Below are positions 12,800 to 25,417 of a stretch of DNA of 64,000 nt, in pieces (the first letter of the stretch is position 1; each line of letters opens with the position of its first letter). Source of the stretch: Cervus elaphus. Lineage: Eukaryota; Chordata; Mammalia; Artiodactyla; Cervidae. The stretch is from assembly GCF_910594005.1 (NCBI RefSeq), contig NW_025316715.1:310001-374000 (forward strand). The letters run 5' to 3'. The notes beneath the pieces are model-generated. The model was not told where the DNA came from, ran no database searches, and saw only the letters and a program-made list of their open reading frames with translations. Both the position numbers and the translations under genes were made by a program.

Positions 12800-14302
12800 A
12801 TTTTTCACACCTTTTCATGCTCCTGCCATTTTTTACACCTTTTCATGCTCCTCGTCTTTTTTTTTTTCCTCCTGGCATTTTTCACACCTTTTCATGCTCC
12901 TCGTATTTTTCACACCTTTTCATGCTCCTCACATTTTTCACACCTTTTCATGCTCCTCGAATTTTTCACACCATTTCATACTCCTCCTCTTTTTTTTTTG
13001 CTCCTCGCATTTTTCATAGCTTTTCATGTTCCTCGTATTTTTCACACCTTTTCATGCTCCTCGCATTTTTCACACCTTTTCAATCTTCTAGAATTTTTGA
13101 CACCTTTTCATCCTCCTCGAAATTTTCACTCCTTTTCATGCTCCTTGTATTTTTCACACCTTTTCCTGTTCCTCGAATTTTTCACACCTTTTCATGCTCC
13201 TCGCATTTTTCACACCTTTTCATGCTCCTCGCATTTTTCACACCTTTTCATGCTCCTCGGCTTTTTTTTTTTTCCTCCTGGCATTTTTCACATCTTTTCA
13301 TGCACCTCGGCTTTTTTCATTTTTGCTCCTCGCTTTTTTCACACCTTTTCATGTTCCTCGCATTTTTCACACCTTTTCATGCTCCTCGCATTTTTCACAC
13401 CTTTTCATCCTACTCGCATTTTTCAAACCTTTTTTGGTCCTCGCATTTTTCACACCTTTTCATGCTCCTGCCATTTTTCACACCTTTTCATGCTCCTCGT
13501 TTTTTTTTTCTCCTCCTGCCATTTTTCACACCTTTTCATGCTCTTAGAATTTTTGACAGCTTTTTATTTTCCTCAAAATTTTCACACGTTTTCATGCTCC
13601 TCATATTTTTCACCACTTTTCATGCCCCTGCATTTTTCACACCTTTTCCTGCTCCTCGCATTTTTCACACCTTTTCCTGTTCCTCCAATTTTTCACACCT
13701 TTTCATGCTCCTCGCATTTTTCACACCTTTTCATGCTCCTGCCATTTTTTACACCTTTTCATGCTCCTCGTCTTTTTTTTTTTTCCTCCTGGCATTTTTC
13801 ACACCTTTTCATGCTCCTCGTATTTTTCACACCTTTTCATGCTCCTCACATTTTTCACACCTTTTCATGCTCCTCGAATTTTTCACACCATTTCATACTC
13901 CTCCTCTTTTTTTTTTGCTCCTCGCATTTTTCATAGCTTTTCATGTTCCTCGTATTTTTCACACCTTTTCATGCTCCTCGCATTTTTCACACCTTTTCAA
14001 TCTTCTAGAATTTTTGACACCTTTTCATCCTCCTCGAAATTTTCACTCCTTTTCATGCTCCTTGTATTTTTCACACCTTTTCCTGTTCCTCGAATTTTTC
14101 ACACCTTTTCATGCTCCTCGCATTTTTCACACCTTTTCATGCTCCTCGCATTTTTCACACCTTTTCATGCTCCTCGGCTTTTTTTTTTTTCCTCCTGGCA
14201 TTTTTCACATCTTTTCATGCACCTCGGCTTTTTTCATTTTTGCTCCTCGCTTTTTTCACACCTTTTCATGTTCCTCGCATTTTTCACAACTTTTCATGCT
14301 CC
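12800..14302 (+). repeat. Duplicated segment, offset 916-917 bp
   Basis: About 12,800-13,385 recurs at about 13,716-14,302, including the unusual CAATCTTCTAGAA form of X (13087 and 14004) and the CATGCACCTCGGC monomer before G. The 330 bp between the two copies carries a K(W)-like TTTTTTGGTCC junction and La 13543, related to 12,420-12,780. Confidence 0.88.
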
Positions 14303-14335
14303 TCCCATTTTTCACACCTTTTCATGCTCCTGGTC

Positions 14336-14351
14336 TTTTTTTTTTTTTTTT
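14336..14351 (+). repeat. Long T-run (T16) 62 bp before M
   Basis: Follows CTCCTGGTC; M starts at 14413. Confidence 0.95.
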
Positions 14352-15204
14352 GCTCCTCACATTTTTCACACCTTTTCATGCTCCTCGCATTTTTCACACC
14401 TTTTCATGCTCCTACAATGTTTCATACCTTTTCATGCTCCTCGCATTTTTGACACATTTTCATGCTCCTCGCATTTTTCACACCTTTTCATGCTCTTAGA
14501 ATTTTTGACAGCTTTTTATTTTCCTCAAAATTTTCACACGTTTTCATGCTCCTCATATTTTTCACCACTTTTCATTCCCCTACATTTTTCACACCTTTTC
14601 ATGCTCCTCGCATTTTTCAAAATTTTTCATGCTCCTCGACTTTTTTTTTTGCTCCTTGCATTTTTCACACCTTTTCATGTTGCTGGCATTTTTCACACCT
14701 TTTTATGCTCCCCACATTTTTCACACCTTTTCATGCTCCTCGCATTTTTCACACCTTTTCACGCTCCTCGCATTTTTCACACCTTTTCATCCTACTCGCA
14801 TTTTTCACACCTTTTCATGCTCCTGGTATTTGTCACACCTTTTTATGCTCCTTCCATTTTTCACACCTTTTCATGCTCCTGTCATTTTTCACACCTTTTC
14901 ATGCTCCTGGCATTTTTCACAAATTTTCATGCTTTTCGCATTTTTCACACCTTTTCATGCCCCTGCATTTTTCACACTTTTTCATGCTCCTCGTCTTTTT
15001 TTTTTTGCTCCTCGCATTTTTCACACCTTTTCATGCTCCTCTCATTTTTCACACCTTTTCATGCTCCTCCCATTTTTCACACCTTTTCATGCTCCTGGCA
15101 GTATTCACACCTTTTCATCCTCCTGGCATTTTTCACACCTTTTCATGCTCCTGGCATTTTTCACACATTTTCATGCTCCTGGCATTTTTCACACATTTTC
15201 ATGC

Positions 15205-16295
15205 TCCTGGCATTTTTCACACCTTTTCATGCTCCTCGTCTTTTTTTTTTTCCTCCTGGCATTTTTCACACCTTTTCATGCTCCTCGCATTTTCACACCT
15301 TTTCACGCTCCTCGCATTCTTCACACCTTTTCATCCTACTCGCATTTTTACACCTTTTCATGCTCCTCGCATTTTTCACACCTTTTCATGCTCCTCACAC
15401 TTATCACACCTTTTCATGCTCCTCGCATTTTTCACACCTTTTCATGCTCCTGGTATTTGTCACACCTTTTCATGCTCCTTCCATTTTTTACACCTTTTCA
15501 TGCTCCTGTGATTTTTCACACCTTTTCATGCTCCTGGCATTTTTCACAAATTTTCATGCTTTTCGCATTTTTCACACCTTTTCCTGTTCCTCGAATTTTT
15601 CACACCTTTTCATGCTCCTCGCATTTTTCACACCTTTTCACGCTCCTCGCATTTTTCACACCTTTTCATGCTCCTCGCATTTTTCACACCTTTTCATGCT
15701 CCTCGGCTTTTTTTTTTTTCCTCCTGGCATTTTTCACACCTTTTCATGCTCCTGGCATTTTTCACACCTTTTCATGCTCCTCGTCTTTTTTTTTTTCCTC
15801 CTGGCATTTTTCACACCTTTTCATGCTCCTCGCATTTTCACACCTTTTCACGCTCCTCGCATTCTTCACACCTTTTCATCCTACTCGCATTTTTACACCT
15901 TTTCATGCTCCTCGCATTTTTCACACCTTTTCATGCTCCTCACACTTATCACACCTTTTCATGCTCCTCGCATTTTTCACACCTTTTCATGCTCCTGGTA
16001 TTTGTCACACCTTTTCATGCTCCTTCCATTTTTTACACCTTTTCATGCTCCTGTGATGTTTCACACCTTTTCATGCTCCTGGCATTTTTCACAAATTTTC
16101 ATGCTTTTCGCATTTTTCACACCTTTTCCTGTTCCTCGAATTTTTCACACCTTTTCATGCTCCTCGCATTTTTCACACCTTTTCACGCTCCTCGCATTTT
16201 TCACACCTTTTCATGCTCCTCGCATTTTTCACACCTTTTCATGCTCCTCGGCTTTTTTTTTTTCCTCCTGGCATTTTTCACACCTTTTCATGCTC
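15205..16295 (+). repeat. 545-bp tandem duplication
   Basis: Two adjacent copies, about 15,205-15,750 and 15,750-16,295, match at a constant offset of 545, including both TGA-bearing CTCCTGTGA monomers (near 15,509 and 16,054). The only difference noticed is GTGATTTTTC versus GTGATGTTTC. Confidence 0.92.
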
Positions 16296-16408
16296 CTCGG
16301 CTTTTTTCATTTTTGCTCCTCGCTTTTTTCACACCTTTTCATGTTCCTCGCATTTTTCACACCTTTTCATGCTCCTCCCATTTTTCACACCTTTTCATGC
16401 TCCTGGTC

Positions 16409-16426
16409 TTTTTTTTTTTTTTTTTT
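16409..16426 (+). repeat. Long T-run (T18) 62 bp before M
   Basis: Follows CTCCTGGTC; M starts at 16488. Confidence 0.95.
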
Positions 16427-17875
16427 GCTCCTCACATTTTTCACACCTTTTCATGCTCCTCGCATTTTTCACACCTTTTCATGCTCCTACAATGTTTCAT
16501 ACCTTTTCATGCTCCTCGCATTTTTGACACATTTTCATGCTCCTCGCATTTTTCACACCTTTTCATGCTCTTAGAATTTTTGACAGCTTTTTATTTTCCT
16601 CAAAATTTTCACACGTTTTCATGCTCCTCATATTTTTCACCACTTTTCATGCCCCTGCATTTTTCACACCTTTTCATGCTCCTCGCATTTTTCAAAATTT
16701 TTCATCCTACTCGCATTTTTCAAACCTTTTTTGGTCCTCGCATTTTTCACACCTTTTCATGCTCTTCTCATTGTTTAACACCTTTTCTTGCTCCTCGCAT
16801 TTTTCACACCTTTTCATGCTCCTGCCATTTTTCACACCTTTTCATGCTCCTCGTCTTTTTTTTTTCCTCCTGCCATTTTTCACACCTTTTCATGCTCTTA
16901 GAATTTTTGACAGCTTTTAATTTTCCTCAAAATTTTCACACGTTTTCATGCTCCTCATATTTTTCACCACTTTTCATGCCCCTGCATTTTTCACACCTTT
17001 TCATGCTCCTCGCATTTTTCACACCTTTTCATGCTCCTGGCAGTTTCACACCTTTTCATCCTCCTGGCATTTTTCACACCTTTTCATGCTCCTGGCATTT
17101 TTCACACATTTTCATGCTCTTGGCATTTTTCACACCTTTTCATGTTCCTGCCATTTTTCACACCTTTTCATGCTCCTCGTCTTTTTTTTTTTCCTCCTGG
17201 TATTTTTCACACCTTTTCATGCTCCTGGCATTTTTCACACCTTTTCATGCTCCTCGCATTTTTCACACCTTTTCATCCTACTCGCATTTTTCAAACGTTT
17301 TCATGGTCCTCGCATTTTTCACACCTTTTCATGCTCTTCTCATTTTTTAACACCTTTTCTTGCTCCTCGCATTTTTCACACCTTTTCATCCTATTCGCAT
17401 TTTTCACACCTTTTCATGCTCCTCGCATTTTTCACACCTTTTCATGCTCCTCGCACTTATCACACCTTTTCATGCTCCTCGCATTTTTCAAACCTTTTCA
17501 TGCTCCTGGTATTTGTCACACCTTTTTTTGCTCCTTCCATTTTTTACACCTTTTCATGCTCCTGTCATTTCTCACACCTTTTCATGCTCCTGGCATTTTT
17601 CACAACTTTTCATGCTCCTGGCAGTTTTCACACCTTTTCATGCTCCTGGCAGTTTCACACCTTTTCATCCTCCTGGCATTTTTCACACCTTTTCATGCTC
17701 CTGGCATTTTTCACACATTTTCATGCTCTTGGCATTTTTCACACCTTTTCATGCTCCTGCCATTTTTCACACCTTTTCATCCTACTCGCATTTTTCAAAC
17801 GTTTTCATGGTCCTCGCATTTTTCACACCTTTTCATGCTCTTCTCATTTTTTAACACCTTTTCTTGCTCCTCGCA

Positions 17876-19812
17876 TTTTTCACACCTTTTCATGCTCCTG
17901 CCATTTTTCACACCTTTTCATGCTCCTCGTCTTTTTTTTTCTCCTCCTGCCATTTTTCACACCTTTTCATGCTCCTGCCATTTTTCACACCTTTTCATGC
18001 TCCTCGTCTTTTTTTTTTTTCCTCCTGGTATTTTTCACACCTTTTCATGCTCCTGGTATTTTTCACACCTTTTCATGCTCCTGGCATTTTTCACACCTTT
18101 TCATGCTCCTCGCATTTTTCACACCTTTTCATGCTCCTCGAATTTTTCACACCGTTTCATACTCCTCCTCTTTTTTTTTTGCTCCTCGCGTTTTTCATAG
18201 CTTTTCATGTTCCTCGTATTTTTCACACCTTTTCATGCTCCTCGCATTTTTCACACCTTTTCATGCTTCTAGAATTTTTGACACCTTTTCATCCTCCTCG
18301 AAATTTTCACTCCTTTTCATGCTCGTTATATTTTTCACACCTTTTCCTGTTCCTCGAATTTTTCACACCTTTTCATGCTCCTCGCATTTTTCACACCTTT
18401 TCATGCTCCTCGCATTTTTCACACCTGTTCATGCTCCTGGCATTTTTCACACCTTTTCATGCTCCTCGCATTTTTCACACCTTTTCATCCTACTCGCATT
18501 TTTCAAACCTTTTTTGGTCCTCGTATTTTTCACACCTTTTCATGCTCTTCTCATTTTTTAACACCTTTTCTTGCTCCTCACATTTTTCACACCTTTTCAT
18601 GCTCCTGCCATTTTTCACACCTTTTCATGCTCCTCGTCTTTTTTTTTCTCCTCCTGCCATTTTTCACACCTTTTCATGCTCTTAGAATTTTTGAAAGCTT
18701 TTAATTTTCCTCAAAATTTTCACACGTTTTCATGCTCCTCATATTTTTCACCACTTTTCATGCCCCTGCATTTTTCACACCTTTTCATGCTCCTCGCATT
18801 TTTCACACCTTTTCCTGTTCCTCGAATTTTTCACACTTTTTCATCCTACTCGCATTTTTCAAACCTTTTCATCCTACTCGCATTTTTCACACCTTTTCAT
18901 GCTCCTGCCATTTTTCACACCTTTTCATGCTCCTTGTCTTTTTTTTTCTCCTCCTGCCATTTTTCACACCTTTTCATGCTCCTGCCATTTTTCACACCTT
19001 TTCATGCTCCTCGTCTTTTTTTTTTTTCCTCCTGGTATTTTTCACACCTTTTCATGCTCCTGGTATTTTTCACACCTTTTCATGCTCCTGGCATTTTTCA
19101 CACCTTTTCATGCTCCTCGCATTTTTCACACCTTTTCATGCTCCTCGTATTTTTCACACCATTTCATACTCCTCCTCTTTTTTTTTTGCTCCTCGCATTT
19201 TTCATAGCTTTTCATGTTCCTCGTATTTTTCACACCTTTTCATGCTCCTCGCATTTTTCACACCTTTTCATGCTTCTAGAATTTTTGACACCTTTTCATC
19301 CTCCTCGAAATTTTCACTCCTTTTCATGCTCCTTGTATTTTTCACACCTTTTCCTGTTCCTCGAATTTTTCACACCTTTTCATGCTCCTCGCATTTTTCA
19401 CACCTTTTCATGCTCCTTGCATTTTTCACACCTTTTCATGCTCCTGGCATTTTTCACACCTTTTCATGCTCCTCGCATTTTTCACACCTTTTCATCCTAC
19501 TCGCATTTTTCAAACCTTTTTTGGTCCTCGTATTTTTCACACCTTTTCATGCTCTTCTCATTTTTTAACACCTTTTCTTGCTCCTCGCCTTTTCACACCT
19601 TTTCATGCTCCTGCCATTTTTCACACCTTTTCATGATCCTCGTCTTTTTTTTTCTCCTCCTGCCATTTTTCACACCTTTTCTTGCTCTTAGAATTTTTGA
19701 CAGCTTTTAATTTTCCTCAAAATTTTCACACGTTTTCATGCTCCTCATATTTTTCACCACTTTTCATGCCCCTGCATTTTTCACACCTTTTCATGCTCCT
19801 CGCATTTTTCAC
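17876..19812 (+). repeat. 1,007-bp-offset tandem duplication
   Basis: About 17,876-18,806 recurs at about 18,883-19,812: S, X, K(W) and La all repeat at 1,006-1,007. Several substitutions separate the copies, for example GCTCGTTATA (18323) versus GCTCCTTGTA, and CTCGCGTTTTTCATAG (18185) versus CTCGCATTTTTCATAG. This looks older than the 545-bp event. Confidence 0.9.
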
Positions 19813-20666
19813 ACCTTTTCACGCTCCTCGCATTTTTCACACCTTTTCATCCTACTCGCATTTTTCACACCTTTTCATGCTCCTCGCATTTTTCACACCT
19901 TTTCATGCTCCTCGCACTTATCACACCTTTTCATGCCTCTCGCATTTTTCAAACCTTTTCATGCTCCTGGTATTTGTCACACCTTTTTTTGCTCCTTCTA
20001 TTTTTCACACCTTTTCATGCTCCTGTCATTTTTCACTCCTTTTCATGCTCCTGGCATTTTTCACAACTTTTCATGCTCCTGGCAGTTTTCACACCTTTTC
20101 ATGCTCCTGGCAGTTTCACACCTTTTCATCCTCCTGGCATTTTTCACACCTTTTCATGCTCCTGGCATTTTTCACACATTTTCATGCTCTTGGCATTTTT
20201 CACACCTTTTCATGCTCCTGCCATTTTTCACACCTTTTCATGCTCCTCGTCTTTTTTTTTCTCCTCCTGCCATTTTTCACACCTTTTCACGCTCCTCGCA
20301 TTTTTAACACCTTTTCATCCTACTTGCATTTTTCAAACGTTTTCATGGTCCTCGCATTTTTCACACCTTTTCATGCTCTTCTCATTTTTCACACCTTTTC
20401 ATGCTCCTGCCATTTTTCACACCTTTTCATGCTCCTCGTCTTTTTTTTTCTCCTCCTGCCATTTTTCACACCTTTTCATGCTCCTGCCATTTTTCACACC
20501 TTTTCATGCTCCTCGTCTTTTTTTTTTTTCCTCCTGGTATTTTTCACACCTTTTCATGCTCCAGGCATTTTTCACATCTTTTCATGCTCCTCGTATTTTT
20601 CACACCTTTTCATGCTCCTCGCATTTTTCACACCTTTTCATGCTCCTCGAATTTTTCACACCATTT

Positions 20667-20874
20667 CATACTCCTCCTCTTTTTTTTTTGCTCCTCGCAT
20701 TTTTCATAGCTTTTCATGTTCCTCGTATTTTTCACACCTTTTCATGCTCCTCGCATTTTTCACACCTTTTCATACTCCTCCTCTTTTTTTTTTGCTCCTC
20801 GCATTTTTCATAGCTTTTCATGTTCCTCGTATGTTTCACACCTTTTCATGCTCCTCGCATTTTTCACACCTTTT
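20667..20874 (+). repeat. 104-bp tandem duplication of the S block
   Basis: CATACTCCTCCTC, a T-run, GCTCCTCGC, TTTTTCATAGC and CATGTTCCTCGTA occur at 20667 and again at 20771. The second copy has GTATGTTTCAC where the first has GTATTTTTCAC. Confidence 0.9.
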
Positions 20875-21184
20875 CATGCTTCTAGAATTTTTGACACCTT
20901 TTCATCCTCCTCGAAATTTTCACTCCTTTTCATGCTCCTTGTATTTTTCACACCTTTTCCTGTTCCTCGAATTTTTCACACCTTTTCATGCTCCTCGCAT
21001 TTTTCACACCTTTTCATGCTCCTCGCATTTTTCACACCTTTTCATGCTCCTCGGCTTTTTTTTTTTTCCTCCTTGCATTTTTCACACCTTTTCATGCTCC
21101 TCGGCTTTTTTCATTTTTGCTCCTCGCTTTTTTCACACCTTTTCATGTTCCTCGCATTTTCCACACCTTTTCATGCTCCTGGTC

Positions 21185-21201
21185 TTTTTTTTTTTTTTTT
21201 T
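21185..21201 (+). repeat. Long T-run (T17) 62 bp before the first of two M
   Basis: Follows CTCCTGGTC directly after a GCATTTTCCAC monomer; the CTCCTCCCA monomer found before most other long runs is missing. Confidence 0.95.
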
Positions 21202-21262
21202 GCTCCTCACATTTTTCACACCTTTTCATGCTCCTCGCATTTTTCACACCTTTTCATGCTCC

Positions 21263-21318
21263 TACAATGTTTCACACCTTTTCATGCTCCTACAATGTTT
21301 CATACCTTTTCATGCTCC
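21263..21318 (+). repeat. Single-monomer duplication of marker M
   Basis: CTACAATGTTTCA occurs twice, 28 bp apart (21263 and 21291). The first copy continues as CACC and the second as TACC. The spacing from the upstream T17 run is kept by the first copy (62 bp), and the spacing to Lb by the second (82 bp), which places the duplication exactly between them. Confidence 0.92.
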
Positions 21319-24300
21319 TCGCATTTTTGACACATTTTCATGCTCCTCGCATTTTTCACACCTTTTCATGCTCTTAGAATTTTTGACAGCTCTTTATTTT
21401 CCTCAAAATTTTCACACGTTTTCATGCTCCTCATATTTTTCACCACTTTTCATTCCTCTACATTTTTCACACCTTTTCATGCTCCTCGCATTTTTCAAAA
21501 TTTTTCATGCTCCTCGACTTTTTTTTTTTGCTCCTTGCATTTTTCACAGCTTTTCATGTTGCTGGCATTTTTCACACCTTTTTATGCTCCCCACATTTTT
21601 CACACCTTTTCATGCTCCTCGCATTTTTCACACCTTTTCACGCTCCTCGCATTTTTCACACCTTTTCATCCTACTCGCATTTTTCAAACCTTTTCATGCT
21701 CCTGGTATTTGTCACACCTTTTTATGCTCCTTCCATTTTTCACACCTTTTCATGCTCCTGTCATTTTTCACACCTTTTCATGCTCCTGGCATTTTTCACA
21801 AATTTTCATGCTTTTCGCATTTTTCACACCTTTTCATGCCCCTGCATTTTTCACACTTTTTCATGCTCCTCGTCTTTTTTTTTTTGCTCCTCGCATTTTT
21901 CACGCCTTTTCATGCTCCTCTCATTTTTCACACCTTTTCATGCTCCTCCCATTTTTCACACCTTTTCATGCTCCTGGCAGTATTCACACCTTTTCATCCT
22001 CCTGGCATTTTTCACACCTTTTCATGCTCCTGGCATTTTTCACACATTTTCATGCTCCTGGCATTTTTCACACCTTTTCATGCTCCTGACATTTTTCACA
22101 CCTTTTCATGCTCCTCGTCTTTTTTTTTTTCCTCCTGGCATTTTTCACACCTTTTCATGCTCCTCGCATTTTCACACCTTTTCACGCTCCTCGCATTCTT
22201 CACACCTTTTCATCCTACTCGCATTTTTACACCTTTTCATGCTCCTCGCATTTTTCACACCTTTTCATGCTCCTCACACTTATCACACCTTTTCATGCTC
22301 CTCGCATTTTTCACACCTTTTCATGCTCCTGGTATTTGTCACACCTTTTCATGCTCCTTCCATTTTTTACACCTTTTCATGCTCCTGTGATTTTTCACAC
22401 CTTTTCATGCTCCTGGCATTTTTCACAAATTTTCATGCCCATCGCATTTTTCACACCTTTTCATGCCCCTGCATTTTTCACACTTTTTCATGCTCCTCGT
22501 CTTTTTTTTTTTTGCTCCTCGCATTTTTCACACCTTTTCATGCTCCTCTCATTTTTCACACCTTTTCATGCTCCTCCCATTTTTCACACCATTTCATGCT
22601 CCTGGCAGTATTCACACCTTTTCATCCTCCTGGCATTTTTCACACCTTTTCATGCTCCTGGCATTTTTCACACATTTTCATGCTCCTGGCATTTTTCACA
22701 CCTTTTCATGCTCCTGAAATTTTTCACAAATTTTCATGCTCCTGGCAGTTTTCACACCTTTTCATGCTCCTGGCAGTTTCACACCTTTTCATCCTCCTGG
22801 CATTTTTCACACCTTTTCATGCTCCTGGCATTTTTCACACATTTTCATGCTCCTGGCATTTTTCACACCTTTTCATGCTCCTGAAATTTTTCACACCTTT
22901 TCATGCTCCTCGTCTTTTTTTTTTTCCTCCTGGCATTTTTCACACCTTTTCATGCTCCTCGCATTTTTCACACCTTTTCACGCTCCTCGCATTCTTCACA
23001 ACTTTTCATCCTACTCCCATTTTCCACACCTTTTCATGCTCCTCGCATTTTCACACCTTTTCATGCTCCTCACACTTATCACACCTTTTCATGCTCCTCG
23101 CATTTTTCACACCGTTTCATGCTCCTGGTATTTGTCACACCTTTTCATGCTCCTTCCATTTTTTACACCTTTTCATGCTCCTGTCATTTTTCACACCTTT
23201 TCATGCTCCTGGCATTTTTCACAAATTTTCATGCTCCTGGCAGTTTTCACACCTTTTCATGCTCCTGGCAGTTTCACACCTTTTCATCCTCCTGGCATTT
23301 TTCACACCTTTTCATGCTCCTGGCATTTTTCACACATTTTCATGCTCTTGGCATATTTCACACCTTTTCATGCTCCTGCCATTTTTCACACCTTTTCATG
23401 CTCCTCGTCTTTTTTTTTTTCCTCCTGCCATTTTTCACACCTTTTCATGCTCCTGGCATTTTTCACACCTTTTCATGCTCCTCGCATTTTTCACACCTTT
23501 TCATCCTACTCGCATTTTTCAAACCTTTTTTGGTCCTCGCATTTTTCACAACTTTTCATGCTCTTCTCATTTTTTAACACCTTTTCTTGCTCCTCGCATT
23601 TTTCACACCTTTTCATGCTCCTGCCATTTTTCACACCTTTTCATGCTCCTCGTCTTTTTTTTCTCCTCCTGCCATTTTCACACCTTTTCATGCTCTTAGA
23701 ATTTTTGACAGCTTTTTATTTTCCTCAAAATTTTCACACGTTTTCATGCTCCTCATATTTTTCACCACTTTTCATGCCCCTGCATTTTTCACACCTTTTC
23801 ATGCTCCTCGCATTTTTCACACCTTTTCCTGTTCCTCGAATTTTTCACACCTTTTCATGCTCCTCGCATTTTTCACACCTTTTCACGCTCCTCGCATTTT
23901 TCACACCTTTTCATCCTACTCGCATTTTTCACACCTTTTCATGCTCCTCGCATTTTTCACACCTTTTCATGCTCCTGGCATTTTTCATACCTTTTCATGC
24001 TCCTGCCATTTTTTACACCTTTTCATGCTCCTCGTCTTTTTTTTTTTTCCTCCTGGCATTTTTCACACCTTTTCATGCTCCTCGCATTTTTCACACCTTT
24101 TCACGCTCCTCGCATTTTTCACACCTTTTCATCCTACTCACATTTTTCACACCTTTTCATGCTCCTCGCATTTTTCACACCTTTTCATGCTCCTCGCACT
24201 TATCACAACTTTTCATGCTCCTCGCATATTTCAAACCTTTTCATGCTCCTGGTATTTGTCACACCTTTTTTTGCTCCTTCCATTTTTTACACCTTTTCAT

Positions 24301-25417
24301 GCTCCTGTCATTTTTCACACCTTTTCATGCTCCTGTCATTTTTCACACCTTTTCATGCTCCTGGCATTTTTCACACCTTTTCATGCTCCTGGCAGTTTCA
24401 CACCTTTTCATCCTCCTGGCATTTTTCACACCTTTTCATGCTCCTGGCATTTTTCACACATTTTCATGCTCTTGGCATTTTTCACACATTTTCATGCTCC
24501 TGCCATTTTTCACACCTTTTCATGCCTCTCGTCTTTTTTTTTTTTTCCTCCTGGTATTTTTCACACCTTTTCATGCTCCTGGCATTTTTCACACCTTTTC
24601 ATGCTCCTCGCATTTTTCACACCTTTTCATCCTACTCGCATTTTTCAAACGTTTTCATGGTCCTCGCATTTTTCACACCTTTTCATGCTCTTCTCATTTT
24701 TTAACACCTTTTCTTGCTCCTCGCATTTTTCACACCTTTTCATCCTCCTGCCATTATTCACACCTTTTCATGCTCCTCGTCTTTTTTTTTCTCCTCCTGC
24801 CATTTTTCACACCTTTTCATGCTCCTGCCATTTTTCACACCTTTTCATGCTCCTCGTCTTTTTTTTTTTCCTCCTGGCATTTTTCACACCTTTTCATGCT
24901 CCTCGTATTTTTCACACCTTTTCATGCTCCTCACATTTTTCACACCTTTTCATGCTCCTCGAATTTTTCACACCATTTCATACTCCTCCTGTTTTTTTTT
25001 TGCTCCTCGCATTTTTCATAGCTTTTCATGTTCCTCGTATTTTTCACACCTTTTCATGCTCCTCGCATTTTTCACACCTTTTCATGCTTCTAGAATTTTT
25101 GACACCTTTTCATCCTCCTCGAAATTTTCACTCCTTTTCATGCTCCTTGTATTTTTCACACCTTTTCCTGTTCCTCGAATTTTTCACACCTTTTCATGCT
25201 CCTCGCATTTTTCACACCTTTTCATGCTCCTCGCATTTTTCACACCTTTTCATGCTCCTCGGCTTTTTTTTTTTTTTCCTCCTGGCATTTTTCACATCTT
25301 TTCATGCACCTCGGCTTTTTTCATTTTTGCTCCTCGCTTTTTTCACACCTTTTCATGTTCCTCGCATTTTTCACACCTTTTCATGCTCCTCCCATTTTTC
25401 ACACCTTTTCATGCTCC
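21291..25417 (+). repeat. HOR copy A1, 4,127 bp (canonical)
   Basis: First half of super-unit A. Landmarks in order: M 21291, Lb 21373, T10 near 21520, K(W) TAA ending 23577, La 23695, K(V) TAA ending 24704, S (TAG near 25021), X 25089, T14 at 25264-25277, G near 25310. A looser internal repeat offset by 795 bp links 22,085-22,435 with 22,880-23,230. The T-run that usually precedes M is absent here: CTCCTCCCATTTTTC runs directly into the next M. Matches 29,676-33,803 at an offset of 8,385-8,386. Confidence 0.92.

Larger units (their letters stand above)
11095..14412 (+). repeat. Shortened HOR copy with internal duplications, 3,318 bp
   Basis: M at 11095 is followed by an Lb (11177) whose CTTAGAAATT form is shared only with 43391, 54380 and 57480. 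The segment then has the 111-bp duplication (11918-12139), K(W) with TAA ending 12395 and La at 12515. A 917-bp-offset duplication follows, which brings in a second La at 13543 and doubles S (TAG at about 13019 and 13936), X (13087 and 14004) and G (near 13308 and 14225). T16 at 14336-14351 closes it. No K(V) block is present, consistent with loss of part of the second half of the HOR. Confidence 0.85.
14413..16487 (+). repeat. Half-length HOR copy, 2,075 bp
   Basis: M at 14413 and Lb at 14495 are followed by the GACT10 block, GTTGCTGG, CTCCCCACA and CACGCTCC monomers in the same order as near 6937-7260. The sequence then passes straight into the 545-bp tandem duplication (about 15,205-16,295), then G (near 16299) and T18 at 16409-16426. 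K(W), La, K(V), S and X are all absent, so more than half of a standard HOR is missing. Confidence 0.85.
16488..21290 (+). repeat. Expanded, rearranged HOR segment, 4,803 bp
   Basis: M at 16488 is followed by a chimeric Lb/La block at 16570 and, only 327 bp later, La at 16897. K(V) blocks end at 17350 and 17854. A 1,007-bp-offset duplication (about 17,876-19,812) gives two K(W) (TAA ending 18561 and 19568), two La (18681 and 19687) and two S/X sets (X at 18268 and 19275). A K-like block near 20390 has TTTTTCACACC where TAA is expected. Then come the 104-bp duplication at 20,667, X at 20881, G near 21102, T17 at 21185-21201 and a doubled M (21263 and 21291). Confidence 0.85.
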
